A DNA stretch of 64,000 nt, taken from the NCBI GenBank assembly GCA_024704765.1, contig JAKMXF010000328.1, positions 185,260 to 249,259 of the forward strand, written 5' to 3'. Both the position numbers and the translations under genes were made by a program. This stretch comes from Oopsacas minuta (Eukaryota; Porifera; Hexactinellida; Lyssacinosida; Leucopsacidae). Numbering within the stretch: the first letter of the stretch is position 1; the number at the start of each line of letters is the position of its first letter. Positions 22,616 to 34,160 of this stretch are shown piece after piece. The notes below the pieces were generated by a model. That model had not been told where the DNA came from. It searched no databases and was given only the letters and a program-made list of their open reading frames with translations.

Positions 22616-22862
22616 AATCAGAAAAATTTTAGGAAAATGAGGATATTAATATATCGAGAATATTCGCAATATTTTTATGGGCAAAATGAAATAGAAGGGA
22701 TAATTCTATATAGAACATTAAAGCTCTATCAGCATAGTAATATATCATGGTACCCGAGTTATAATATTATCTCTTAGTAAAATAATTAATCTCACAATAA
22801 TGATGCTTTATCGATGCTCAAAGCATCTTAATGTAGCAATTGAGCATGCTTAAAGTAGTTTT

Positions 22863-23295
22863 TAATACCTCCAAATTTTAGAATATAAATACAGGCTTGC
22901 TCTAAACGGCTACTCAGGATTTTCTCGTTTTCATAGCCAATATTGTTGTTTTTATGAATATAAAGTAAACAAATAGGTGAAATCTCCAAATATACATAGA
23001 GACTTGCTCTCAACAGACATATAGGGTAATCAGGTACGCTGATCCGAATTTTGAGATTTTAAGATTTCATATGCAAATTTATTGTTGTTTTTATGAATAT
23101 TAAGTACAAATAGTTGAAATCTTAAACTATACACCGAGACCTGCTATTACCGGCTATCATGGGGTAACGAAGTAAGTTGAAACTGATTTTAGTATTTTCA
23201 TATTTCTCTTATGTAAATTTATTTGTTGTTTTTATGACTATTACAGTAAACAAATAGTTGAAATCTTAACATTTACGTAGAGACCTGCTCGGGTA
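22863..23295. repeat. Tandem array of a ~140-bp unit, about three copies
   Basis: The phrase TTGTTGTTTTTATGAATAT with following AGTAAACAAATAG(T)TGAAATCT recurs at about 22943, 23082 and 23224, giving spacings near 139 and 142 bp. Each unit also holds AGAGACTTGCTC or AGACCTGCT and a GGGTAA-containing stretch. Copies differ by substitutions and small indels, so the array is not recent. Confidence 0.8.
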
Positions 23296-23299
23296 TTCC

Positions 23300-24100
23300 A
23301 CATCTTAAGTGAAAGTGTACAAGTTGTATATAGTTTTTCCATAGAACAACGCTTTCGAGAGCGTTCCATGCATTTATTAACTCGAAGACAATCTTGTTCT
23401 TGAGATGTTGTAGGAGACAATCCAAGTGAGGTGAATGCTTAGGAAATCCCTGGAGAAGTTGGATTAACTCCCCCCAATTTTCTCTCTTTCTTTCTCCACC
23501 AAATACTGGTCAGGCGTTCTATATTCAATACAAACTTTCGTGCGAGTTTTCAAAAATTAATCTTATTTCATACCAGTAAAGTGCAAATATATTTGTGTCA
23601 TATCCAGTATGGCGCTCTAATTTCCTCTCTTTACATTGGACAGAACCATGTACACCTACAAAAATATTTCTCGCTCATTCCATTTGGAGTTCAGATAGTC
23701 AACGTACACTTAAATAATTTGGAAAGGAGAAAACATGTAATTATATAGACTGTACAGGAAATCCCTCTACGCTTGAAAAAGAACTGTTGATTTACACCAC
23801 AAAATGTACATACTTTAAGAGTTTAGGTTGTTGAAATCATAATCAGTAAGTGTCTGAACTAAAATTCATGTACAAATCTACTAAATCCCTGTATGTCTGT
23901 ACAGTGCAACAGATATAGGCAAAATCTTGTACGGTTAGCCATTAGCAGTAAATTGTTTTTGAATTCCAAAGCAGTTAATTTAGCGAGATAGCATTGACTT
24001 TTAAAACTTAATTGACACAATGTACCAGTAACTTCCAAGTGTAAGACTCAATATTGGTGTGAAATATAACGAGGGCCCGGATAAAACTTAACCTGAGCCT
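23300..24100. other. Intergenic, nothing recognised
   Basis: AT-rich DNA without an open frame of interest or a terminal repeat. Confidence 0.4.
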
Positions 24101-24106
24101 GACAGT

Positions 24107-24236
24107 TCTATATAATGACAGAAGCGAATAGTATTTTTAAAAACAATAGTTGATATGAATGGAATTAAAACACATTCCATTCATATCAACTATTGGTATC
24201 AAATATACTATTCGCCTCCGTCATTATATTACTGTC
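24107..24236. repeat. Short hairpin element related to the foldback at 52809
   Basis: A near-perfect palindrome of about 130 bp: GACAGTTCTATATAATGACA on the left and its counterpart TGTCATTATATTACTGTC-like on the right, with ATAGTTGATATGAATGGAAT and its complement around a short loop at about 24168. The outer sequence (GACAG, TATATAATGAC, GAAGGCGAATAG-like) matches the ends of the 52809-53327 foldback, so it is a deleted member of that family. Confidence 0.75.
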
Positions 24237-24966
24237 AAGCACTAAAAACACTGGTGAACATGGTTTACATGCCTACACAATCCCCGCAGCCTTGGTTATT
24301 TCATGACATCTTCACCTCCTGCCTTCAAAACCGGCGTCTTGTGGTGTTCGTTGCGTTGACTACAATATACGTAACTGTCTGTACACCAAAAGGGACGCCT
24401 TCTCCTAAGTGTAGATTTCACAGAAACCTTGGAACCCCTTGGGCTAACCTCTATCGTTCCCCCTTGATTTATACTTGATTCCACTGTATCCTCCTAAGTT
24501 GCTTCGGTTTTACCAGATTATTCTTCTTTTCTTCTGGAATTAATTATGTTTCCAGCTCGAGTAATCTCCATACTGTTGGGTCAATTTCTTACAGTTGTTC
24601 AGATGAACTACTTTACTTGCCCCACTTCATTATTTATAAGCTGCACATTCACCTCCATTTTCGCTTTTACGACCCAAGAGCCAACGAAAAGCGGTGACAA
24701 AGTATCTTTTGAGGTTGATTTTTCAATAAGACCCAGTTTCCTTCTCTAATATCTGTCATTCCAGAACGCCGGTCGTAGTTCTGCTTCATTTTGGTCTGTT
24801 AGTCCTAGTCTTTTCATTAGCAACTTCACAGAGCTTCTCATTTCGTTGAACGGCAGATTCCACGTAGTCCTGAGGTCCGATATGTTCAATGGAGTGTTGA
24901 AAAGGTATCCATCTATCCAAAGGCAGTCTTAACTGTGTTCTAAACATGAGTTCGTGTGAACTCATC

Positions 24967-25176
24967 TCAGTGCTCGCGTTCGGCAGAGAATTTAAAGGTA
25001 ATTTCCTGTATCAGGCTTGGCCAATGTCTCCTAGTTATTTGACGGTCTTCGAGTAAACAAGGCAATGCTGTCTTGAAGGATTGAATCCACCTTTCGGATT
25101 GCCCGTCCCCCTCAGGGTGACAAGCCGAAGAATATTTCTTTTGAATTCCCAACCATTTACATATGTCTCGGATCAT
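24967..25176 (-). pseudogene. Gypsy integrase distal core fragment
   Basis: The 69-aa frame has HPEGDGQSERWIQSFKTALP, in which the Glu of G-Q-S-E-R is the third catalytic residue of the retroviral-type integrase, then RRHWPSLIQEITFKF. It abuts RNase H remnants directly, showing that the first two catalytic Asp residues have been deleted. Confidence 0.82.
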
Positions 25177-26215
25177 TTGACCAACTACTGCGTTCTCTTG
25201 CTTTTTCTAGTTCAATCAGCCAGCATGAAAACTTTCTCTCGGATGTGGCTGGCGTCTGATCCATTGCAACGGATTGTGATCCGATATTACCTCGACCAAG
25301 CAGGCAGCTTGTAAATATTTTTTCCACTTTCTTGTAGAAGCTACAATAGCCCATGCCTCTAGCTCCGATGGGGAGTAGTTTTTCTGACATTCGCTTAATT
25401 GACTTGAAAAAAAGCAAGGAGTTTCCTCTTCCCCATCTCATCCTCTTGGGATAAGGTTGTTGCAACCTCTTCTTTTGAAGCATCACATTCCACGTAGAAT
25501 GTTTTATTCCACTGAGGAAAGGACAAAATACATAGATTCCAACGCAAAAACACATTTATCCCTCCTCAGTTGCATATTTGCCTGTCTATATAGTTGCAAT
25601 GTCCTTCGTAAATGATCTAAGTGCTTTTTGAACTTTTTGAATACACCAATGTATTATCTATGCATGCCTCACTCAAAGGTGCATCGCGTAGTAACGTATC
25701 AATAGTTCTCTGATATGTTGTAGGTGCGTTCGTTAGGCCGAAAGGCATAACACAAAACTAATACTGTCTATGCGGCATTATAAACGCCGTTTTAGAAATA
25801 TCTTCACTCCTTATTGGGACTGGCCAATACGCAGAAGGCCCGCCCAATTTTGAGAAGCTAGAATTTCTATGCCACTTATCCAGTATATCTCTAATATCTG
25901 GGATATGGTGCGCATCTTTTCGGGTTACATCATTTAACCTTCTATAATCTACTGTAAAACGCAGTGATTTATCCTTTTTCTCTATAAGAATGACTCTTGC
26001 TGCCCAGGGGAATAGGATGGCCTAACAATACCATTGGATAACATCTGATCCAATTGTATTTCGACTTCTTTATGTCTTCGGAGACAACCGCATACCTCTC
26101 GCTTTGACTTGGTAGTGCTGAACCTGTATTTATCATATGTTCTGATATAAGGGTAATCGATGGCGCTTTCGCCTGCAGTGTAATCTACTGTGAGTACTAA
26201 CGGTACCCAATGCTC

Positions 26216-26676
26216 TCACCAGTCAAAAGTGGAAAATTTGAATTTCGCCACAAAATCCTGTCCTAGGATTACTGTACGTTCCGGACTGACCATGATGCAA
26301 AACCTTAAGTCTCTTGCTTGTCTATTATCAACCTCCTGATGTTCAGGATTTCTAGCAAAGAATGGATTGAATCTCATATTGCTGATGGAAGTTGGTTTGC
26401 GACGATCAGACATCCCATATGCAGAGGGGCCTTTGCTCTCGCAGCCGCTGACTTCAATTGATATAAATAATCGTCTACCTGTTGGCCAGGTTGCCATTCA
26501 TAACGACACAACTCCAGCATTTCCTGTTGCGGATCAGAAGGTGGATCAATAATGATAATTATGGTAACAGATGATAATAGCCATATACATATGTGAGTGT
26601 GAGGTTGGCAGCGAAACAAACTGCGCACACTTAACAACTCATAATTATGCAACAAGTGCATGTAGAGAGATGTCAT
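26216..26676 (-). pseudogene. Gypsy gag/protease fragments
   Basis: Two overlapping minus-strand frames. The outer one (26676-26374) shows a gag-like helix with ELCRYEWQPGQQVDDYLYQL and AAARAKA. The inner one (26497-26216) ends RTVILGQDFVAKFKFSTFDW, which matches the C-terminal I-L-G-x-D-F-L segment of aspartic proteases of gypsy elements. The catalytic D-T/S-G was not found. Confidence 0.65.
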
Positions 26677-26699
26677 TTGGAACCTATCAATACTAGCCT

Positions 26700-27390
26700 A
26701 GGAGATTTCTCTCATCTTTATATTAACATATTCTAACCCCTCAGTGATGAACGGTGACGTTACAAAAAATGCAATTTTTTGCTGAATTTTTGAAATTTCG
26801 TATATCGAGCATACTTTATCACGTTAAAATTCTGCAGCCGGTGCATGTGGAGAGATGCCATTTGGAACATATTAGTTGACATCTCAATTGACACCTCTAT
26901 CTTTCAAGGTCTCTTTGCAAAAATTTACACAGATATTGACATTTTAGAAAATGGAGCACACTTTAATCCGGTATACCTGTGAAACCAATAGACTTGGAAT
27001 GATGTCCTTCGGTAATCACATTACTAGCCTAGGATGTTTCTGTCATTTAGAAGACATCTCAGTCTATTACTTCTATAACTCGCACATACAATCACAATCA
27101 CATAGTATGATGTATTAAAAACTATTTTCTTTTTAGACACACCTTCCCACAATGCTGCAATCTAAATCTAAATCTATCATTTTGGCAATAACTGCAATAT
27201 CTAAACTCATTTCTCTACGTTTACTCTCTAGAGTTAATGTCGAATGAGTGAATTCTGAGTTTGGTCAAATTATTCCACATATCCCTCAGTAAACACATCC
27301 TCCAACGTATTCACTTTAGTCACTGGTTGAAAATGACTGAATACAAACGCAAAAACATTAATACAACTTCTTCTCAGTTAAGTCATGTAT
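26700..27390. other. Spacer with a small interspersed repeat
   Basis: The motif GTGCATGT(A/G)GAGAGATG(T/C)CATTTGGAAC occurs at about 26657 and again at about 26838, and ACTAGCCTAGGA(G/T)(A/T)TTTCT(C/G)TCAT at about 26691 and 27026. This marks a partial duplication of some 180-330 bp. No gene was seen. Confidence 0.5.
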
Positions 27391-27400
27391 AACATGTCTG

Positions 27401-27643
27401 TTATTGAATCAAAATCCGGATCGTACATACGGTGCGAAATTCAATTTTCATTTTCTTCATTACCAACTCTCTAATTTCTTTATGATAATGATTTGAGCCG
27501 GTGATTACGTAAGATAGAATACTAAAGAGACAATCGCCATCGGGAGATATTCGCTTTTCCTTTGATGGAGCTAACTTACGAATTTCTAATGTTTTATCAA
27601 AAGCTTCATTTTCATAAATGACATCACCTACATATGTACACAT
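27401..27643 (-). pseudogene. OTU protease N-terminal half, copy A
   Basis: The 80-aa frame contains ISPDGDCLFSILSYVITGSN followed by HYHKEIRELVMKKM. P-D-G-D-C-L-F is the intact OTU catalytic-Cys motif (Asp and Cys present), and the trailing I-R-x-x-V-x-x-x-M helix is standard for OTU domains. The C-terminal part with the His is missing or out of frame beyond 27401. Confidence 0.85.
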
Positions 27644-27930
27644 GAATTCTTAAGATTCCTGGCATTGCCAATCAGAAGTAATAGGTGAAAATTGCCCATG
27701 TCTTAGAAAAGTACAGCATCTGATCCCTGATCAAAGATGCTTTTGTCACTTTGAATATCACATGGACTGATCTCTAATATTTCTTATGGTAAACTTTTAC
27801 CACTTCTTATTTTCTTTTCTTTTCTTAGGTTTAGGTATCATATTCTTAAGTTTTAAACTTTTTTCACAAAAATATACTTTTGAGTAATTTACATGGTTTG
27901 AAATAACTTCGCTTTCTCTTTTGATTTCCC

Positions 27931-28212
27931 CTAATTTCTTTGCTTTGTGTACAATCTCATTTTTTCGGTTTTTGTTTTCTTCAACAACTTGTTGTTAATT
28001 GGAAGAAACTTAAAATTCAATGCTTCAATCCTACCAGAAATTCTCTCATAATTCCTTCTTATAATATCACCTGGTCTTAATTTGTTTCGTTTTATTACAA
28101 TATTATATTTGACAATTCTCATCCAATTTTCGACAATGGAGTTTGTAAAAGTGACATTTACTTTCCAAGGAATGAGGTCGGACCAATAATCAAGCAAGGC
28201 CATAAAGGACAA
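27931..28212 (-). pseudogene. Transposase C-terminal region (VENW-VK-RPGD block), copy A
   Basis: The 93-aa frame reads FTNSIVENWMRIVKYN, KRNKLRPGDIIRRNYERISG and RIEALNFKFLPINNK, followed by a Lys-rich tail. The equivalent region of copy B (about 56720-56500) reads TNAILTDSNAEVENWFKIVK, NTRVGDCLRCIYTRLGDRLA and SFEFTFQPLGPK, so the alignment is unmistakable although the sequences are far apart. The basic tail leads toward the OTU frame 290 bp downstream. Confidence 0.78.
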
Positions 28213-29275
28213 ATTGACAAATAATGTGTTACCAAATACTCAGGTAAATTTTGGTAAATAATATCGGCTGTTTTATTCCAGACATATATTTTCGGATCGA
28301 GTTTGCAGATTTTGTGCAAAAAGGTTATTTTTCTGTAGAATGGAATTTAAATGTCTTCCAAGTGGGATATATTTCTATATGTCATGCTATCTCTTCTTTC
28401 ATTAGGCAATTCTTCATCTATTTCTTGGTCAATTTATGTTCAATCTTGTACTGAAACGGTTCATTATGTGTGCTAAACAAATATGAATGACAGTGTTTAT
28501 ATCATTGCCAATGTCTTCCTTGTTAATAACTCTCTACCAACAAGCATTCAAGTACATGTCAAGTGTCTGTTTATTAAAGCAGTTACAGATACTGTGTAAC
28601 ATGACCTAGCCAAAATCAACTTCAACATGTGTAAGGATGGGAGCTTTATTTAATACTTTTTACTTTATAGAATCATTTACAGGAAAAAAGCAATTTCAAC
28701 GTTAGTATGCTTATCATCTCAGCAAGCGGTAAAAGAGAAGTTTTAGCCTCAGGATGCAACTGGTTTCTTACAATTGAACCAGTTGCATCCAACTGCAATG
28801 TATTGTTTCCAGGCTTAAGCCTTTTGATAAGTAATATTTTTCCTCAGTGTGCAGATGAATATCGATTAAATAACGAGATACAAGCCTGTAAACAATCATT
28901 AATAATGACTCCTTTAATAGTACTTTCGTACGTCTGTTAAATAAGTAATGAAACTAACGTATCGAATTCATATTCTAGTTAATACAGCTCTAAGCCTAAT
29001 TTCAGATTACAAGCCTAACTTGATTAAACAACTCAACAAGATTTCTCATCAAAGATCACATACATTTATCTTAGCATACTTTTGAATGCTGAACTCGAAT
29101 CAGCAATCAGAATTTCTCTAGCACCTCTAGTTATTCTGAAATCCAATATGTATTTTTTCAATAGTATAGTATTACCTAGTTACTAAATTGCTATATGAGC
29201 ATGCTTATTTTGATTCAATTATCTGGAATATAAATGACTTTACTTGTTTGAATTCAAGCAAATCAAATTATAAAC

Positions 29276-30987
29276 ATGCATCGTAATTGTAGAACTCATC
29301 CCGACAATTTCTGTTACGTTTGTGGTCTTTTTTGCGTAAAATCACAAAGACGACCAATCACAAATCAATTAAAGAACATATACAAATTGTACTTCGAATG
29401 TCCACTTGGTGGCCAAGACAAGTCGTGGGCACCACATGTTATATGCACTTCTTGTTCAAGTGGACTACGTGATTGGTTGAACAAAGGGAAAATTTCAATG
29501 CCATTTGCAATACCCATGGTCTGGAGGGAACAGAAAAATCACCTTGATGATTGTCACTTTTGCCTTATCGACATTACAGGATTCTCAGCCAAGAAAGAGC
29601 ACGCTCTTGTTTACCCAGACTTGGATCTGCTCGCAGACCAATTCCACACGACATCTCATTACCAATCCCAATTCCCAAGCCACAGCAAATTAAAATCGGG
29701 TCTGATATGGTGGAAGATGTTCATGTAGATTCTACAGATGCTAATTATGTCCCGGAAGATGAATTACTAGAGCCACAAACATTTACACATGGAGAATTGA
29801 ATGACCTGGTCAGGGATCTAGACTTATCTAAAGACAAAGCTGAACTCCTTGCATCCAGGCTCAAACAGAAAAACCTACTCGACAAAGATGTCCTAGTATC
29901 CCACTATCGCAAGCGAAATTTCGATCTCGCTCAATACTACACCACTGATGGTCCACTGTGCTATTGTAATGATATCGAAGGACTCTATGCAAACCTATTA
30001 CAAGAACATTGTTCCTCTGATTGGCGCCTTTTCATCGACTCGTCAAAACGCAGTTTCAAAGCTTTTCTGTTGCATAACGGAAATCTAAAGCCTGGCGTTC
30101 CAATTGCTCACTCCGTCTATCTCAAAGAAACCTTCGTCAATTTGCAGGAAGCTTTGGAGGCAATACAGTATAGAACACATATATGGAATATCTGCGGTGA
30201 TCTTAAGATAATCGGGCTATTGATGGGCTTGCAACAAGGTTTTACAAAGTATTGTTGTTTCCTATGTCTATGGGACAGCCGAGCAACTGGTGAACATTAT
30301 AAAAAATGTGATTGGCCGAAGAGAACCTATGAAGTGTGGAAAACCAATTTACAGCATTCGCCATTGGTAGATCCAAACAAAGTTTTCTTACCCCCACTTC
30401 ATATTAAACTTGGATTAATGAAAACATTCGTTGAAACAATGAGCAAAACAAATTCAGCAGGATTTCTGCATTTGGTAGGCAATTTTCCGAAACTAAGCGA
30501 GGCAAAGTTAAAAGAGGGAATATTTGTAGAACCACAAATCAGACAAGTATTCAGAGATCCAGATTTCGAGAAGACATTATCCGAATTAGAAATGAGTGCT
30601 TAGAATTCTTTCAAATGGGTTTGTGAAAACTTTTTGGGCAACAAGAAGTCGTCCAACTACAGAGAAGGAGTGGAAACCTTGCTTAACGCATACGAGAAAA
30701 TGGGCTGTCGCATGTCGCTAAAACTTCACTTCTTGCACTCTCACCTTGATTTTTTCCCTGAGAACCTTGGTGCTGTAAGTGATGAACAGGGTGAGAGATT
30801 CCACCAAGACATACAAGAGATGGAAACCCAATACCAAGGTTTCTGGAGTGAGGGCATGATGTCCGATTACTGTTGGAGGCTCTTCAGAGATAATCCCAAC
30901 AAGATATATTTAAGGAAGTCGTACAATCAACACTTTAATTTAGTTAGCTACCTTTATACTTCTAGATGGATATGTATTTCCCCTTAG
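29276..30987 (+). pseudogene. Zn-finger transposase-like gene (CCFLC-LW / SDEQGE type)
   Basis: A nearly complete protein of about 570 codons, broken by one frameshift (about 29630) and one amber stop (30601-30603, where Trp is expected: SA*NSFKW). The N-terminus (29276-29630) has paired Cys: NFCYVCGLF, HVICTSCSSGL, CHFCLID, plus the WREQKNHLDDC block. The core (29551-30603) has RLFIDSSKRSFKAFLLHNGN, NICGDLKIIGLLMGLQQG, then KYCCFLCLWDSRA. The end (30634-30987) has KLHFLHSHLDFFPENLGAVS followed by DEQGERFHQDI. Such proteins recur in arthropod and other invertebrate genomes and behave like transposases; the acids named are candidates only. No TIRs were seen. It is one of the least decayed elements here. 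Confidence 0.75.
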
Positions 30988-30999
30988 TTTGTGAGTAGT

Positions 31000-31394
31000 T
31001 AATACATGCATGAATGTGAATAATTATATGTAAGAGCTAGGATAATAACTGACATTATCTTGGCATTAATCTGAAACATCGAAGCGTTGATTTATTTCAG
31101 ATGGCTATCATGTAAGAAGACAAAAAGACAGCCACTACCATAAAATAACAGGAAAAATTTAGAAATACATAAAAATCGTTGACTTGTAGATGGAAAAAAA
31201 ACTGGACGTGCTGGAAAGAATCTGAAAGCAGATTTGAATTCAGCGTAAAAAACTAGCTTAGAAAATGTAAATCTAATACTTTGATGAGAAAATGAAGTTA
31301 AATTTTGTTGACCTGTGTTATCTATCTTCGATACAATATACTCTTTACTCTACTAGCATATTTTTCGGTATAAAGTTTCATTTATATAGGCTAC
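31000..31394. other. Intergenic, nothing recognised
   Basis: Spacer between the zinc-finger transposase gene and the mariner. No TIR for either neighbour could be identified in it. Confidence 0.4.
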
Positions 31395-31965
31395 TTGTTT
31401 CAACTAAAGGATTTTAACAAAGAAGGAAAGCGACAAAAAATTGATACCTGTGGAAAAAGGAGAAGACTGGCTCATAGATTCTTCGTGTTGCAGGATATTT
31501 TGGGTGATGAATGTCCTTCGAAAGTCACCTCATATAGATGGATTGAACGTTTTGATAATGGCGATGAGGAACTCCACGATGACCCTGGTCCAGGTCATCC
31601 GACTTCCTCAAAAACCCGCAGTCATATCGAGGGGGTCCAAACAATTTTGGACGAGGAAAGACGAATAACCCTGCGAGAGATAGAAGAGAGTGTAGACATA
31701 TCAAAAGCCACACTACACTCGATTATCACTGAAGATCTGGAAATATCAAAGGTAACTGCGTGTTGGGTCCCAAGCTACTTTCAAAAGGACAAAAACGCGA
31801 AAGGGTCAGAGTTAGCAAAGAATTACTTTCAAGATACAAGGTAGAGGAAGACCTTTTGGATCGTATAGTAACGGGGGATGATACTTAGTTTCATTATTAT
31901 GAACCAGAGAGCAAAACTCAATCGAAGCAGTGGAAGAGACTTGATGAACCTCTACCCATCAAGGT
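31395..31965 (+). pseudogene. Mariner transposase, 5' half
   Basis: The frame 31395-31844 covers the N-terminal HTH domains: DECPSKVTSYRWIERFDNGD followed by EELHDDPGPGHPTSS, the standard linker, then ERRITLREIEESVDISKATL (second HTH). Past 31844 a shifted frame gives the first catalytic Asp in VTGDDT, then a stop and FHYYEPESKTQSKQWK, with LDEPLPIK just before the insertion. Decay includes this stop and at least one shift. Confidence 0.87.
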
Positions 31966-32271
31966 TGTTTTGCAGAAATTGGTCCTCCCTACGAAAATGG
32001 TCCGGGGGGACCATTTTCTGCAAATTCAAAAACGTTGCAGATTTTGGCCCCCTTTGCAAAAATTGGTTCCCCCTTTTCCGCATCCATCATTGCGGATAAT
32101 TTGATGACTTAGCACTTTTTAGGTTTCTTCTCACATTAGTTACTTACATACACTTATGTAATCATAACTTTTAGCAATTGTTTCTAACTTGCGTATTACG
32201 TTAACAAAGGAAAAATAAGTGGAAAATTCTAAGAATTATCAAATATAAACAAAGCTTTGAAAATGTATTTT
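31966..32271 (+). repeat. Left terminal inverted repeat of the Ginger-type element
   Basis: About 306 bp complementary to 35316-35620 with scattered mismatches. The outer 80 bp is G-rich (GGGGGACCATTTTCTGCAAA and a partly repeated GCAAAAATTGGT unit); the inner part is AT-rich and ends with AAAGCTTTGAAAATGTATT. The two arms differ at a modest number of sites, so the insertion is not brand new. Confidence 0.9.
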
Positions 32272-32474
32272 AGGATTGAGCTGTACGAGCTGGACTGAGC
32301 AAAAAAAAGAATGATCCGAATTAACGAGGATTTATTGTAACAAGACGAACGGTGGGATACTAGTGTCCTGAATAAATGCTGTATTGGGTAACAAATCAAT
32401 TGAATTTTTACAAACTTGTGTATCAAGCCCATTACCATAAACTACATATATCAAGTAAAGGATCTAGGTACGAC

Positions 32475-33417
32475 TTATATTTTTACTAAACAAGCAGAAT
32501 ATTTTAATCGTTGACTTATATTCGCTAATACTACAATATAGGCTTCTGTAGCCCAGCCGAAGGGAACGGTTGTGTGATTTAGAATATGTGGAATGATGAT
32601 CATTCTAAACTTGTAATATCTGTTAAATGCGTAGAAGATACAGTTAATATGTCCTAGCCTTATCATCATATCTTTACTTGTTTTTTTAAGCTTCTGGTTT
32701 TCTATCCCATCATTGGTATACCAACACTTTCCATACTTTATCTTCATAAAGAAATGCAACCAACATTTATGGTATAACCGATGAGGCTGTAATTTAGCTT
32801 TGTGCTCATATGACATATGAAGATATTTTCCTCAATTTGATTTTGATTGATGACATCTTTACTGCAAGAGCTAAAAATGTGACCAACTTGAAGGATCATA
32901 AGTGGTGGCACTCTTAAAAATTTTCTGGACATTTCCTCAATGTTGATATTTGCATCTCTGCACTTGAGGCAGTTGAAGCCAGAATTTATGTGGCTACCTA
33001 TTGTAGCCAGACAATTCTTTTCGACTTTATAGATAGAAGATAGGTTGAGATGTTTTTCTGAGATACAGCAGCAGCTCCAACATTGGAATTCAATTGAATA
33101 CTGACTGGAACATAAGTAAATTTCCTCCAAGAATTTAACCATCTTCCTTTCGTATCCTAAAAAGTCATATTGAGCATCTGCAATTGATATTCCTAGCTTT
33201 GGAGCTATCCAGTAGCGTAGTTGGTTAAAGTTACGAGCCTTACCATTTGAGTAATTCTTTCAAAGTTATGCGTTATTGTGATTGAAGCTAATCTCGTTGA
33301 TGTTGAAAGAGTTTCCATATGCAGGCTAATTAAGGTGATAAAATTATCAACTGAGCATGTATTTGCGAGTCTGGTTCCATTATATTCCCCTCCCCATGGA
33401 GTACAGCAATCTTCCAA
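32475..33417 (-). pseudogene. USP-like cysteine protease module of the Ginger-type element
   Basis: From 33417 down: [20 protein letters not shown] with the likely nucleophile Cys (codon at about 33355-33357). Next are a zinc-finger-like pair (CWSCCC about 33080, NCLKCRD about 32960), [17 protein letters not shown] (about 32905-32870), and, across a shift at about 32750, [10 protein letters not shown] and [17 protein letters not shown]. The last supplies a catalytic-His-like position and a following Asp. Cys box, finger with two Cys pairs, then His box is the order of ubiquitin-specific proteases (papain-like fold). It is a different fold family from the OTU module in the Ginger1 element at 9086-11536. 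Activity and substrate are inferred only. Confidence 0.68.
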
Positions 33418-34160
33418 TGTTTGTGAGTGTAATGTACAGTCATTTTCTTTAGTTTTTCGTCTGGCATTTCCATTACTCTAGCTCTAGGTTTATTCAAACG
33501 ACTTGATATTAAGAGTTTTTGGACTACGGGTAGAAGGACTTTGGTAACATAATCTGTACTCTTTCTTTCCCATTGTGATGAATGCTCAATTTCTTCACTC
33601 GTATAATGGCAATAAGGTATACTTACGTTCTGACTTTCTAGATACCATTTATTCAATATCTCAGAAATCTCGAGACTGGTATCGTAATTCGTAATAGAAG
33701 AAAGATCTTCTTCATAAATAGGAGGATAGTGTTCCAACCTCCAATCATACAAATCCTTATAATGCATGTCACTTCTATTATGAAGATCATTATGTAGTGG
33801 AGAGAGTGGAATATTCGATTGGAGTGATCCAATTACATGTTCTTTCATTGACAAGAGCAGATCAATAATCTCTCTTCTTGATTGGCTGTCTTCTTGTTCA
33901 CTTGTTGCAAATACAACTTCTTCTCCAGCTAAAAATGGGGACGAAATGGATAGAATTTCATCTTCGTCAAATAGTTGGGCGTTTTCTTCTGTCAAGTTGC
34001 TTATTAGAGGGTTCAACTTAATACTCTTTCTTGTAGATGTAGTATTGGAAGACCCTCTCCAGAGTTTAGCCTTGGATCTCTTTACCCGAGTCATGGCTTT
34101 ATTTTTGCAAACTTGCAGCGTTCTCGTAGAACCTTTGTGATTGGATAGGGGCCGATCCAC
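33330..34160 (-). pseudogene. Linker region between integrase and protease module
   Basis: A 276-codon open stretch on the minus strand. Its first 25 codons are the GPY/F region in a shifted frame, so the native protein enters this frame at about 34090. Then come a basic run ([13 protein letters not shown]), an acidic segment ([20 protein letters not shown]), DIL-type helices and a block with [20 protein letters not shown]. Near its end [17 protein letters not shown] runs out of frame into the protease Cys box. No domain was recognised in the first 200 residues. The long open frame with no stop suggests coding constraint until recently. Confidence 0.7.

Larger units (their letters stand above)
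24750..26680 (-). mobile_element. Gypsy-type LTR retrotransposon remnant
   Basis: Minus-strand pieces appear in gypsy order. 26676-26374 is gag-like (QQEMLELCRYEWQPGQQVDDYL). 26300-26216 is the end of the protease (ILGQDFVAKF). 25970-25640 is reverse transcriptase (VDYRRLNDVTRKDAHHIPDI and FVMPFGLTNAP-like). 25510-25200 is RNase H (FYVECDASKEEVATTLSQED). 25176-24750 is the distal integrase (SSACHPEGDGQSERWIQSFK and HELMFRTQLRLPLD). The H2C2 finger and most of the integrase core are missing between RNase H and the distal integrase, so a deletion is present. No LTR pair was found. It is inactive. Confidence 0.85.
27401..28960 (-). mobile_element. LDATGS-type transposase with OTU domain, copy A
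   Basis: Minus-strand blocks, in order: LQLDATGSIVRN then LPLAEMIS (about 28780-28700); EVDFGXVMLHSICNCFNK with a stop at X (about 28620-28560); TVIHICLAHIMNRFSTRL (about 28500-28440); TNSIVENWMRIVKYN and KLRPGDIIRRNYERISGR (28140-28030); and an OTU protease (27643-27401). The same blocks recur in copy B at 55590-59896. The first acidic residue (LDATGS) and a second in EVDFG are candidates for a DDE/D-type active site. Stops and shifts separate the blocks. No termini were found. Confidence 0.75.

Noticed and set aside
24290-27000. LTRs for the gypsy remnant
   Set aside because: I looked for direct repeats beginning TG and ending CA on both sides of the coding remains. Only a short partial duplication (GTGCATGT-GAGAGATG) at 26657/26838 appeared, both on the same side.
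32229-32816. Separate small genes at the left side of the Ginger-type element
   Set aside because: The frame at 32229-32438 lies mostly in the TIR; the frame at 32475-32816 continues the protease module after a shift (His box).
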